This document shows, in pieces, positions 8,377 through 16,464 of a stretch of 40,070 nt of DNA. Source of the stretch: Gemmata sp. (GTDB taxonomy: Bacteria; Planctomycetota; Planctomycetia; Gemmatales; Gemmataceae). The stretch covers positions 1 through 40,070 of the forward strand of contig JALHNS010000015.1 of the NCBI GenBank assembly GCA_022843445.1, given 5' to 3'. A program made the position numbers and the translations under genes. The notes under the pieces are model-generated. The model did not search any database and had not been told where the DNA came from. It saw only the letters and a program-made list of their open reading frames with translations. How positions within the stretch are numbered: the first letter of the stretch is position 1; each line of letters begins with the position of its first letter.

Positions 8377-8778
8377 TTATTTCTTCGGTTTCGGTTCTTC
8401 GTACACGTCAGGAAGGGCGTTGCGGCGGATCGGGGCGGGTGCCTCGCGCTTCGGCTTCGCGGCCTCGGCCGCTTCCGCGTCGTGTTTCTCGAGCTCCACA
8501 CCGAACAGCACCTTGAACTTGAGGTTCGCTACCGCCAACACGTCGTTGGGGAGCAGGGCCGCGCGGCGCACGCGCTGACCGTTCACGCGGGTGCCGTTCG
8601 TGCTGCCGAGGTCGCGGAGCAGCAGCACGCCGTCGGTCATCACGATGACGCAGTGGAGCTTCGAGACGCTCTTGTTGTCGAGCCGGACGTCGGAATCTTC
8701 GTCGCGGCCGAACAGCGTCATGTCTTTCGTCAGCTCGTAGGAGGCTCCGCCGTCGGCGGACACCAACCGGGCGCGCAT
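8377..8778 (-). CDS. FHA-domain protein
   Basis: This is a 133-residue cytoplasmic protein. Residues ~5-95 are a forkhead-associated domain, which binds phosphothreonine peptides: GRDEDSDVRLDN, SVSKLHC and LRDLGSTNGTRVNGQRV carry the conserved Gly-Arg, Ser, His and Asn residues of the binding loops. The remainder is a charged Ala/Glu/Lys/Pro-rich tail ending EEPKPKK with no recognisable fold. The start at 8778 follows AGGGTGAG, a plausible Shine-Dalgarno. It is divergent from the first sulfatase gene with a 269-bp gap that holds an 11-bp inverted repeat. FHA proteins usually pair with Ser/Thr kinases; none is present here, so its partner is unknown. Confidence 0.9.
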   Translation of the reverse strand: MRARLVSADGGASYELTKDMTLFGRDEDSDVRLDNKSVSKLHCVIVMTDGVLLLRDLGSTNGTRVNGQRVRRAALLPNDVLAVANLKFKVLFGVELEKHDAEAAEAAKPKREAPAPIRRNALPDVYEEPKPKK

Positions 8779-8926
8779 GTCTCACCCTTGCGAACGGGGG
8801 CAATCGGTTGCGTGCATTGTGTCTCGGAACCCGCGGCGGGACAAGCCTTCGGCGCGGAACTCGCGGCCGTCACACTTCCCGCGGTCGGTGTGCGCATCAT
8901 AAGCGTACTCTCTGATACTCCCGGCG

Positions 8927-8957
8927 CGCGCGGAAAACTTCACCACTTTTCCGCGCG
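8927..8957. promoter_or_regulatory. Perfect 11-bp inverted repeat upstream of the sulfatase run
   Basis: CGCGCGGAAAA (8927-8937) and TTTTCCGCGCG (8947-8957) form a perfect inverted repeat around a 9-bp spacer, in the divergent region between the FHA gene and sulfatase 1. The centre is ~106 bp upstream of the ATG at 9048. It could be an operator for a dimeric regulator or a hairpin in the leader; a TATGCT hexamer at 8977-8982 is a possible -10. Confidence 0.4.
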
Positions 8958-9047
8958 GCCGCGACCCGGGCGCGGGTATGCTCACCCCGCGGCACTTCGC
9001 CCCTCTTGCGGGGTTGGAAGTCTTCGCCCCCATCTCAAGGCGCTGCC

Positions 9048-10436
9048 ATGCCACGGTACGCGGTCGCGCTTGCGGCCTGTTTGTTCGTTCCGTGTGTCGC
9101 GCGCGCCGACGACGCGCGCCCGAACGTCGTGTTCCTGCTCGCCGACGACCTCGGCCGGCACGACTGCGGCTTCATGGGCGGAACCGACATCCGCACGCCG
9201 CACCTCGATAAGCTCGCGAAAGCGGGAACCGTTCTGGATGCGTTCTACGTGCAGCCGGTGTGCAGCCCGACGCGGGCCGCGCTGATGACCGGGCGCTACC
9301 CGATGCGCCACGGGCTTCAGGTGGGCGTCGTGCGGCCGTGGGCGCAATACGGGCTGCCGCTCGAAGAGCGCACGTTCGCGAGCGCACTGAAGGAAGCCGG
9401 CTACGCGACCGCGGTCGTGGGCAAGTGGCACCTCGGCCACTTCGCCCCGGACTACCTCCCCACGCGCCGCGGGTTCGATCACCAGTACGGCCACTACAAC
9501 GGGGCGCTCGACTACTTCACGCACGTCCGCGACGGCGGCTTCGACTGGCACCGCGACGACAAAGTTGCCCGCGACGAGGGCTATGCCACACACCTCATCG
9601 CCAAAGGCGCGGTGAAGTTCGTGCAGGAGCACGCGGGGAAGAAGCCGTTCTTTCTGTACGTGCCGTTCAACGCGGTCCACGCGCCGCACCAAGTTCCGCC
9701 GGAGTACATGAAGCCCTACGAAGGCAAACTGAAGGGCGAGCGGTTGAAGTACGCCGGGATGCTCGCGGCGATGGACGAAGCGGTCGGGCAGATCGTGGAC
9801 GCGGTGGAGAAGGCAGGGGCGCGGAAGAACACGCTGTTCGTGTTCAGCAGCGACAACGGCGGCCCGCAACCGGGCGTCGTGACCGACAACGGGAAGTACC
9901 GCGCCGGCAAGGGCACGCTGTACGAGGGCGGCGTGCGCGTCGCGGCGTTCGCCACGTGGGACGGCCGCATCAAGGCCGGCGGCACGCTGACCGAACCGCT
10001 GCACATGGTCGATTGGTTCCCGACGCTGGTGAAACTCTGCGGCGCGAAGGCCGAACAGAAGTTGCCGCTCGACGGCGTCGATCTGTGGCCCACTCTGACG
10101 GCCGGCAAGCCGTCACCGCACGACGCGATCCTGCTGAACACGACACCGAACACCGGCGCGGTGCGCGCCGGCGATTGGAAGCTCGTAGTGCGCACCGGCA
10201 CCGACGACCCGGACGGCGGCACGGTTCCCAAGAAGAAGGACGGCAAAGACGCGCTCGAACTGTTCAACCTGAAGGATGACCCGTACGAGAAGACGAACCT
10301 CGCGGAGAAGCACCCGGAGCGCGTGAAGGAACTGCAAGCGACGTTGTCGGCGTTCGCCAAGCAAGCCGTCACGCCGAAGTCGAAGCCGAAACCGAAAGAC
10401 TTCGTGACGCCCAAAGTCTGGGGCGAAAAGGACTGA
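9048..10436 (+). CDS. Exported sulfatase 1 (arylsulfatase-like)
   Basis: This 462-residue enzyme is the first of seven sulfatases on this strand. A signal peptide (1-20, ending VARA) exports it. Metal-site Asp33-Asp34 lie in FLLADDLGRHD. The formylglycine motif is CSPTRAALMTG with Cys72 as the residue to be oxidised. GKWHLGH (125-131) and SDNGG (268-272) supply the Lys, His and Asp/Asn of the sulfate and calcium site. Sulfatases hydrolyse sulfate esters; the substrate cannot be read from sequence. The ATG at 9048 was chosen because the signal starts there; an upstream in-frame TTG (9006) would add 14 unlikely residues. No accessory domain follows the catalytic fold. It is probably the first gene of the transcription unit, next to the inverted repeat at 8927-8957. 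Confidence 0.93.
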   Translation: MPRYAVALAACLFVPCVARADDARPNVVFLLADDLGRHDCGFMGGTDIRTPHLDKLAKAGTVLDAFYVQPVCSPTRAALMTGRYPMRHGLQVGVVRPWAQYGLPLEERTFASALKEAGYATAVVGKWHLGHFAPDYLPTRRGFDHQYGHYNGALDYFTHVRDGGFDWHRDDKVARDEGYATHLIAKGAVKFVQEHAGKKPFFLYVPFNAVHAPHQVPPEYMKPYEGKLKGERLKYAGMLAAMDEAVGQIVDAVEKAGARKNTLFVFSSDNGGPQPGVVTDNGKYRAGKGTLYEGGVRVAAFATWDGRIKAGGTLTEPLHMVDWFPTLVKLCGAKAEQKLPLDGVDLWPTLTAGKPSPHDAILLNTTPNTGAVRAGDWKLVVRTGTDDPDGGTVPKKKDGKDALELFNLKDDPYEKTNLAEKHPERVKELQATLSAFAKQAVTPKSKPKPKDFVTPKVWGEKD

Positions 10437-10440
10437 TTTC

Positions 10441-10538
10441 CCGTGGTCCGGTCACTCCGTGACCGGATTTGAAGTGCGACACAACTGCAACAACTCAACG
10501 AAGACAGAAACTCCGGTCGCGGAGTGACCGGACCACAG
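10441..10538. repeat. Inverted pair of REP-like units (family 1) between sulfatases 1 and 2
   Basis: Units at 10441-10468 and 10511-10538 are inverted copies of the 28-nt unit seen at 8154-8250. The first carries a perfect 9-bp stem (TCCGGTCAC, loop TCC, GTGACCGGA). The pair starts 4 nt after the stop of sulfatase 1 and ends 9 nt before the ATG of sulfatase 2, so it accounts for 98 of the 111 intergenic bases. The last bases of the right unit (CACAG) together with GA give the AGGA that serves as ribosome-binding site of sulfatase 2. Confidence 0.8.
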
Positions 10539-10547
10539 GAAAACTCT

Positions 10548-12221
10548 ATGCGCCTCTTCCTCTCTGCGGTTTGCGCGCTCGCTCTCTGCGCTGAAGGGCG
10601 GGCCGCCCCGAATGTCGTCGTGATCCTCACCGACGATATGGGCTTCTCCGATCTCGGCTGCTACGGCGGCGAGATTGCCACGCCGAACCTCGACGCGCTC
10701 GCCGCGAACGGCGTCCGGTTCTCGCAGTTCTACAACACAGCGCGGTGCTGCCCGACGCGCGCCAGCCTGCTCACCGGGCTGTACCCGCACCAAGCCGGTG
10801 TCGGGCACATGATGGACGACAAGGGCAAGCCCGGCTACCGCGGCGACCTGAACACCTCGTGTCGCGTGTTCGGTGAAGTGCTGAAGCCGGCGGGCTACCG
10901 CAGCTACGCGGTCGGGAAGTGGCACGTCACGAAGAGCGCCGGCAAAGACGGCCCGAAAGACAACTGGCCGCTGCAACGCGGGTTCGATCGCTTCTACGGC
11001 ACCATTCACGGCGCGGGCAGCTTCTACGACCCGTCGTCGCTGGTGCGCGACAACACGATGATCTCGCCCTACGCGGACCCGGAGTACAAGCCGAAGACCT
11101 ACTACTACACGGACGCAATCGCCGAACACGCCTCGCGGTTCGTGAGCGACCACGCGAAGGACCACAAAGAGAAGCCGTTCTTGCTGTACGTCGCGTTCAC
11201 CGCGGCCCACTGGCCGATGCACGCGCTGCCGGAAGACATCGCGAAGTACAAGGGGAAGTACGATTCCGGTTACGACCCGGTCCGCAAAGCCCGCTTCGAG
11301 CGCGCCGCGAAGCTCGGCCTCATCGACCCGAAGCAACCGACGACGCCCGGTTCGCGCGAGTGGGACAAGGTGCCCGACAAGAAGTGGGAAGCCGCGTGCA
11401 TGGAGGTGTACGCGGCGATGGTAGACCGCATGGATCAGGGCGTCGGGAGACTGGTCGCGGAGTTGAAGAAGACCGGACAGTTCGAGAACACGCTCATCCT
11501 GTACATGCAAGACAACGGCGGCTGCGCGGAACCGCAGGGCCGCACCGGGAACAAGAATCACCCCAACATCGCGCGCCCCGACAAGCCCACCTTCCCCGCG
11601 ATGAAGCCCACCGACTTCGCCGCGGCCGGCAGCGTGCCCGCGCAAACGCGCGACGGCTTCCCGGTGCGAATGGGGCCAAGCGTGATGCCCGGCCCGGACG
11701 ACACCTACATCGCCTACGGCCCCGGTTGGGCGAACGTCTCGAACACGCCGCTGCGCGAGTACAAGCACTGGGTTCACGAGGGCGGCATCAGCACGCCGCT
11801 GATCGCGCACTGGCCGAAGGGCATTTCCGCGAAGGGTGAACTGCGCCACACGCCGGGCCACCTCATCGACATCGCCGCGACCGTCTACGACCTCGCCGGT
11901 GCGAAGTACCCGAAGGACGCAACACCGCTCGAAGGCAAGAGCCTTGTGGCGGTGTTCGCCGGGAAGCCGCTCGAACGCGACGCGCTCTATTGGGAGCACG
12001 AGGGCAACCGGGCCGTGCGTGCCGGGAATTGGAAACTCGTGGCGAAGCACAACGCGAAGTGGGAACTCTACGACATCGGCAAAGACCGCGTGGAAGCGAA
12101 CGACCTGAGCGCGAAGGAACCGGACAAGCTGAAAGAACTGGTGGCAAAGTACGAGACCTACGCGAAGCGCGCGCTGGTGGAACCGTGGCCGGTGAACCCC
12201 GCGAAGAAAAAGAAGGAGTGA
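10548..12221 (+). CDS. Exported sulfatase 2 (arylsulfatase-like)
   Basis: The enzyme is 557 residues from the ATG at 10548, preceded by AGGA at 10537-10540 that overlaps the REP-like repeat. The signal peptide is residues 1-19 (ending EGRA). Asp29-Asp30 lie in VILTDDMGFSD. The formylglycine motif is CCPTRASLLTG with Cys67 as the modified residue; Cys68 is the variable position. VGKWHVTK and MQDNGG supply later active-site residues. It is ~100 residues longer than sulfatase 1 because of a longer central insertion (about residues 240-400), including LIDPKQPTTPGSREWDKVP, as in Pseudomonas-type arylsulfatases. The stop is 4 bp before the next start, so the two are very likely co-translated. Substrate unknown. 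Confidence 0.93.
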   Translation: MRLFLSAVCALALCAEGRAAPNVVVILTDDMGFSDLGCYGGEIATPNLDALAANGVRFSQFYNTARCCPTRASLLTGLYPHQAGVGHMMDDKGKPGYRGDLNTSCRVFGEVLKPAGYRSYAVGKWHVTKSAGKDGPKDNWPLQRGFDRFYGTIHGAGSFYDPSSLVRDNTMISPYADPEYKPKTYYYTDAIAEHASRFVSDHAKDHKEKPFLLYVAFTAAHWPMHALPEDIAKYKGKYDSGYDPVRKARFERAAKLGLIDPKQPTTPGSREWDKVPDKKWEAACMEVYAAMVDRMDQGVGRLVAELKKTGQFENTLILYMQDNGGCAEPQGRTGNKNHPNIARPDKPTFPAMKPTDFAAAGSVPAQTRDGFPVRMGPSVMPGPDDTYIAYGPGWANVSNTPLREYKHWVHEGGISTPLIAHWPKGISAKGELRHTPGHLIDIAATVYDLAGAKYPKDATPLEGKSLVAVFAGKPLERDALYWEHEGNRAVRAGNWKLVAKHNAKWELYDIGKDRVEANDLSAKEPDKLKELVAKYETYAKRALVEPWPVNPAKKKKE

Positions 12222-12225
12222 CACC

Positions 12226-13695
12226 GTGCGCACGCTGTGGATTCTCGCCGCGCTGTTCGCGTGCGCCCCGGTGCGCGCCGCGGACAAGCCGAACGTGCTG
12301 TTCATCGTCGCCGACGACCTGCGCGCCGAACTCGGCTGCTACGGCGGGGACGCCAAGACGCCGCACCTCGATGCGCTCGCGCGCTCCGGCACGCGGTTCG
12401 ATTTCGCGTTCTGCCAACAGGCCGTGTGCAACCCGTCGCGTTCGTCGTTCCTCACCGGGAAGCGGCCCGATTCGCTGCACCTGTGGTCGAACGGCACTCA
12501 CTTCCGTGCCCAGAACCCCGACGTGGTGACGCTGCCGCAGCACTTCAAAGCGAACGGCTACGACACGCGGTGCGTGGGCAAAATCTTCCACAACTGGCAC
12601 ACGAAGGAGAAGGGCGACCGGCGCTCGTGGAGCGCGGACGAGTTTCTCCACTACGCCAACCACGGCGACGACGCGCCGCAAGTGAAGAACGAACTGCCGC
12701 CGAACACCGCGAAGGGCATCGGCCGCGATTACGGCATGGTGCCGGTGTGCGAGTGCCGCGACGTGCCAGACGAAGCGTACTACGACGGCCGCGTCGCGTC
12801 GGAAGCGGTGCGCACTCTGGCGGCGGTGAAGGACAAACCGTTCTTCCTCGCGGTCGGGTTCTGGAAGCCGCACGCGCCGTTCAACGCGCCGAAGAAGTAT
12901 TGGGACCTGTACGACCGCGCGAAGTTACAGGACTTCCAAGCCGCGCGACCAAAGGGCGCACCGGAGATTGCGTTCCACGACGGCCGCGAGATACTCGGTA
13001 TCCCGCCGAAGGCGATCACGCCGACCGCGGAGCAAGTCGCCGAGATGCGGCACGGCTACTTCGCCAACATTTCGTACATGGACGCGCAAGTGGGCAAGGT
13101 GCTGAAGGCGCTGGACGAACACAAACTGCGCGACAACACGATCGTGGTGTTCCTCTCCGATCACGGCTACCACACCGGCGAACTCGGGCTGTGGGCGAAA
13201 ACGTCGTGCTTCGAGTTCGACGCGCGCGTGCCGCTCATCGTGCGCGCGCCGAAGGCCGAACCGCAGGTCGCGTCGCGCGCGGTGGTGGAACTGATTGACC
13301 TGTTCCCGACGCTCTGTGAACTGGCGAATCTCACTCCACCGAAGGGACTCGACGGCGCGAGTTTCGTACCCGCGGTGCGCGAAAAAAGGATCGCGAAAAC
13401 GGTCGCGTTCACGCAACACCCGCGGCCCGCCTACTACGACCGCACCGAGAAGGGCGTACCGGACGCGATGGGCTACAGCGCGCGCACCGCGGAGGGCCGT
13501 TACACCGAGTGGCGCGACTGGACCACCGGCAAACTGCTCGGCACGGAGTACTACGGTCGCGTGGTGCGCGGGAACGTGGCGCTGAACCAACTGAACAACA
13601 GGTTTACCGAGATCGAGCCGAGCGCCGCGCAGAAGGCGGCGCGCGACGCGCTGCACAAACAGTTCCCACCGGACGTGCCGCCCGCCAAACGCTGA
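12226..13695 (+). CDS. Exported sulfatase 3 (iduronate-2-sulfatase-like)
   Basis: The protein is 489 residues from the GTG at 12226, with AAGGAG as Shine-Dalgarno inside the end of the preceding gene. The signal peptide is residues 1-19 (ending VRAA). Asp30-Asp31 lie in FIVADDLRAELGCYGG and the formylglycine motif is CNPSRSSFLTG with Cys68. CQQAVCNPSRSS, PDVVTLPQHF, GKIFHNW and FWKPHAPF are typical of the iduronate-2-sulfatase-like subfamily rather than the plain arylsulfatases around it. LSDHGYHTGELGLWAKTSCFE holds later metal ligands and the subfamily GLW segment. It closely resembles sulfatase 5, with which it shares most of these motifs. The name reflects similarity only; actual substrates in planctomycetes are unknown. 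Confidence 0.92.
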   Translation: MRTLWILAALFACAPVRAADKPNVLFIVADDLRAELGCYGGDAKTPHLDALARSGTRFDFAFCQQAVCNPSRSSFLTGKRPDSLHLWSNGTHFRAQNPDVVTLPQHFKANGYDTRCVGKIFHNWHTKEKGDRRSWSADEFLHYANHGDDAPQVKNELPPNTAKGIGRDYGMVPVCECRDVPDEAYYDGRVASEAVRTLAAVKDKPFFLAVGFWKPHAPFNAPKKYWDLYDRAKLQDFQAARPKGAPEIAFHDGREILGIPPKAITPTAEQVAEMRHGYFANISYMDAQVGKVLKALDEHKLRDNTIVVFLSDHGYHTGELGLWAKTSCFEFDARVPLIVRAPKAEPQVASRAVVELIDLFPTLCELANLTPPKGLDGASFVPAVREKRIAKTVAFTQHPRPAYYDRTEKGVPDAMGYSARTAEGRYTEWRDWTTGKLLGTEYYGRVVRGNVALNQLNNRFTEIEPSAAQKAARDALHKQFPPDVPPAKR

Positions 13696-13712
13696 GACAA
13701 GGAGCGATTCGC

Positions 13713-14591
13713 ATGAACCCGATTTCCCGCCGCGAAGCCATCGCCGGCAGCGCGCTCGCGCTCGGCGCACTTACTTCGCGCGCCGAAGAGAAACCCGCCC
13801 GCGCGCTCGTGGTCGTGGGGCCGAGTCAGCACCCGCCGGGCACGCACGAAGTCGCCGCCGGCGGCCGGTTGCTCAAGCACTGCCTCGACGCGCTCGGCCT
13901 GAAAACGGACGTGGTCAGCGAGTGGCCGAAGGACGGCGCGAAGGCGTTCGCCGAGATCAAGACCGTCGTGTTCATCGGCGATCTGTTCCCGCCGGAAGTG
14001 ATGCCCAACCGCGACGCGATCATGGCCGACCTCGCGGCGATGACCAAGCGCGGTTGTGGCATCGTGTGCGTTCACTACGCGACCGGCCTTGAAGCGAAGC
14101 ACGTGCGCGAAGACGGCGACCACCCGCTGTTGCATTGGACCGGCGGCTACTTTGCGACGCGGTGCAATCACCACAAGTCGGTGGCGCGCGTGTTCAAGGA
14201 AGCGACCATCGAACCGGCGAAAGGCGACCACCCGGTGCTGCGCGGCTGGAAGCCGTTCACGCTGCACGACGAACCGTACATCAACAACTACTTCGGCAAA
14301 GACGGACCGTCGAAGGGCGTCACTGTACTGGCGACGTCGATGCTGCCACCGGAGAAGCCCGCGAAGGAAACGGTCGCGTGGGCCGCGGAGCGCGCCGACG
14401 GCGGGCGCGGCGCGGGCGTCGTGATGCCGCACTTCTACCGCAGTTGGGGCATTGAAGACTTCCGCATTCTGATGCTGAACGCGATCCTCTGGACCGCGAA
14501 ACTCGACGTGCCCAAAGACGGCGCGCGGGTGAAACTGCCGGACCTCGCGGAGTTCAAGCCGGCCGCGGTGGAACCGCCGAAGAAGAAGTGA
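13713..14591 (+). CDS. Exported ThuA-like protein
   Basis: The protein is 292 residues with its ATG at 13713 after an AAGGAG Shine-Dalgarno, 17 bp downstream of sulfatase 3. The N terminus MNPISRREAIAGSALALGALTSRA has a twin-arginine-like SRREA followed by a hydrophobic stretch, suggesting Tat export of a folded protein. The rest is a ThuA-like class-I-glutamine-amidotransferase-type fold: VVVGPSQHPPGTHE, GIVCVHYATG, HDEPYINNYF, and GRGAGVVMPHFYRSWG near the end. In planctomycetes ThuA-like domains often sit with sugar-modifying enzymes and sulfatases; the biochemical activity is not established, so I call only the fold. It ends with a Lys/Pro tail (PPKKK). The next gene is separated by a REP-type inverted pair. 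Confidence 0.88.
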   Translation: MNPISRREAIAGSALALGALTSRAEEKPARALVVVGPSQHPPGTHEVAAGGRLLKHCLDALGLKTDVVSEWPKDGAKAFAEIKTVVFIGDLFPPEVMPNRDAIMADLAAMTKRGCGIVCVHYATGLEAKHVREDGDHPLLHWTGGYFATRCNHHKSVARVFKEATIEPAKGDHPVLRGWKPFTLHDEPYINNYFGKDGPSKGVTVLATSMLPPEKPAKETVAWAAERADGGRGAGVVMPHFYRSWGIEDFRILMLNAILWTAKLDVPKDGARVKLPDLAEFKPAAVEPPKKK

Positions 14592-14597
14592 TTTCAG

Positions 14598-14704
14598 GGT
14601 AGTAGGCACGCTCCGCGTGCCGTTCTGCGGAGCGAAGATGGCAGTGCGAAGTTGGTGAATCTGACTCGGCCCGAACACACGGCACGCGGAGCGTGCCTAC
14701 TACC
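14598..14704. repeat. Inverted pair of REP-like units (family 2) between the ThuA gene and sulfatase 4
   Basis: A perfect 25-bp inverted repeat at 14598-14622 and 14680-14704. Each arm is GTAGTAGGCACGCTCCGCG followed by TGCCG and is itself a hairpin (GGCACGC, loop TCC, GCGTGCC) with a 5' GTAG tag, the signature of REP elements mobilised by RAYT transposases. The sequence differs from family 1 but the plan is the same: short tag, stem, TCC loop, inverted pair. It fills 107 of the 124 bases between the two genes. No RAYT gene lies in the window. Confidence 0.8.
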
Positions 14705-14715
14705 ATGGGGGCACC

Positions 14716-16464
14716 GTGCTTCGCTACTCGCTCCTCGCACTCCTCGCCGTCGCCGCGCCCGCGAGCGCCGCGGAGCGCCCGAACGTGCTCGTGATTCTCA
14801 CCGACGATCAGGGCTGGGGCGATCTGAGCATCAGCGGGAACACCAACCTGCGCACGCCGCACCTCGACGCGCTCGCCACCGACGGCGCGCGGTTCGACCG
14901 GTTCTTCGTGCAACCGGTGTGCTCGCCCACGCGGGCCGAGTTCCTCACGGGCCGCTGGCACCCGCGCGGCGGGGTGAGCGGCGTGAGTACCGGCGCGGAG
15001 CGCCTGAACCTCAGCGAGCGCACGATTGCCGATGCCTTCAGCGCCGCGGGCTACGCGACCGCGTGCTTCGGGAAGTGGCACAACGGCTCGCAGTTCCCCT
15101 ACCACCCGAACGGCCGCGGGTTCAGCGAATACTACGGCTTCACTTCCGGGCACTGGGGCGAATACTTCGACGCACCGCTCGACCACAACGGCAAGGCGGT
15201 GAAGGGCGACGGCTTCTCGGCAGACGACTTCACGTCGCGCGCCATCGCGTTCTTCAAAGCGCAGACCGAAGCGAAGAAGCCGGCGTTCGTGTACCTCGCG
15301 CTGAACACCCCGCATTCGCCGATGCAGGTGCCGCAGAAGTACTGGGACCGGTTCGAGAAGTTCCCGCTGAAGATGGTCGGCGACAAGAAGGAAGACGTGA
15401 ATCACACGCGGGCCGCGCTCGCGATGTGCGAGAACATTGACGACAACGTGGGCCGGCTCTCAGCAGCGCTTAAGGAACTGAAACTCGAGCGCGACACGAT
15501 CGTCGTGTACTTCAACGACAACGGCCCGAACGGTCCGCGGTGGAACGGCGGCATGAAGGGTCGCAAGGGGAGCACCGACGAAGGCGGGGTGCGCTCGCCG
15601 CTGCACATCCGCTGGCCGGCGGGCATCAAACCCGGCACGCTGGTGCCGCACATCGCGGGCGCGATCGACCTCTACCCGACGCTCTGCGCACTGGCCGGCG
15701 TGAAGCGCGTCGGTGAGAAACCGTTCGACGGCATCAGTCTCGCGCCGTGGCTGCTCGGCAAAGAGGCCAAGCCCACAGAGCGCGTGCTGTTCAGCGCGTG
15801 GGCCGGACGCGTGAGCGCGCGCGATCAGCGCTTTCGGTTGGATGCGGCCGGTGCGCTCTTCGATATGGTGAACGACCCGAACCAGACGAAAGACATCGCG
15901 AAGGAGAAGCCAGACGACGCGAAGCGCCTGAGCGCGGCGGTGGAAGCGTGGAAGCGCGACGTATACGCGCCTGCGAAGAAGGACGACCGGCCGTTCACGG
16001 TGGGCTACGCGGAGTTTCCGCGAACCGTGCTTCCCGCGCGCGACGGCGCGCCCGCCGGCGGCGTGAAGCGCAGCGCGAACGCGCCCAACTGCTCGTTCTT
16101 CACCAACTGGACGAAGCCCGAAGACGCGATGCTGTGGAACATCGAAGTGAACACCGCGGGCCGCTATGAAGCGATCGTTCACTATACCTGCGCGAAAGCC
16201 GACGTGGGCGCGACTGTGGAACTTGCGCTCGGCGCGGCGAAGTGGACCGGCACCATCGCCGACGCGCACGACCCGCCGCTGCGCGGCGCGAAAGAAGACC
16301 GCGTACCGCGACAGGGCGAATCCTACGTGAAGGACTTCAAACCGCTGTCGCTCGGTGTGGTGGAAGTGCCCGCGGGGAAGGGCACGCTGACGCTCCGCGC
16401 GCCGAAGGTGCCGGGCAAGGCCGTCGCGGATGTGCGCGCCGTGGAACTCGTGCTGGTGAAGTGA
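14716..16464 (+). CDS. Exported sulfatase 4 with C-terminal beta-rich extension
   Basis: The protein is 582 residues from the GTG at 14716 (CACCGTG context, as at sulfatases 3 and 7). The signal peptide is residues 1-19 (ending ASAA). Asp30-Asp31 lie in VILTDDQGWGD; the formylglycine motif is CSPTRAEFLTG with Cys69; FGKWHNG and FNDNGP give further active-site residues. The catalytic domain ends near residue 435. Residues ~437-582 are an added beta-rich module (MLWNIEVNTAGRYEAIVHY and a long tail of short strands) that looks like a carbohydrate-binding or linker module; sulfatase 6 has a comparable one. The Shine-Dalgarno is only a run of G after the REP pair. The stop overlaps the next start by one base (TGATG). 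Confidence 0.92.
   Translation: MLRYSLLALLAVAAPASAAERPNVLVILTDDQGWGDLSISGNTNLRTPHLDALATDGARFDRFFVQPVCSPTRAEFLTGRWHPRGGVSGVSTGAERLNLSERTIADAFSAAGYATACFGKWHNGSQFPYHPNGRGFSEYYGFTSGHWGEYFDAPLDHNGKAVKGDGFSADDFTSRAIAFFKAQTEAKKPAFVYLALNTPHSPMQVPQKYWDRFEKFPLKMVGDKKEDVNHTRAALAMCENIDDNVGRLSAALKELKLERDTIVVYFNDNGPNGPRWNGGMKGRKGSTDEGGVRSPLHIRWPAGIKPGTLVPHIAGAIDLYPTLCALAGVKRVGEKPFDGISLAPWLLGKEAKPTERVLFSAWAGRVSARDQRFRLDAAGALFDMVNDPNQTKDIAKEKPDDAKRLSAAVEAWKRDVYAPAKKDDRPFTVGYAEFPRTVLPARDGAPAGGVKRSANAPNCSFFTNWTKPEDAMLWNIEVNTAGRYEAIVHYTCAKADVGATVELALGAAKWTGTIADAHDPPLRGAKEDRVPRQGESYVKDFKPLSLGVVEVPAGKGTLTLRAPKVPGKAVADVRAVELVLVK

Noticed and set aside
14598-14704. Phage or integron attachment site
   Set aside because: The inverted arms are self-complementary hairpins with a REP tag, and no integrase, tRNA end or phage gene is near.
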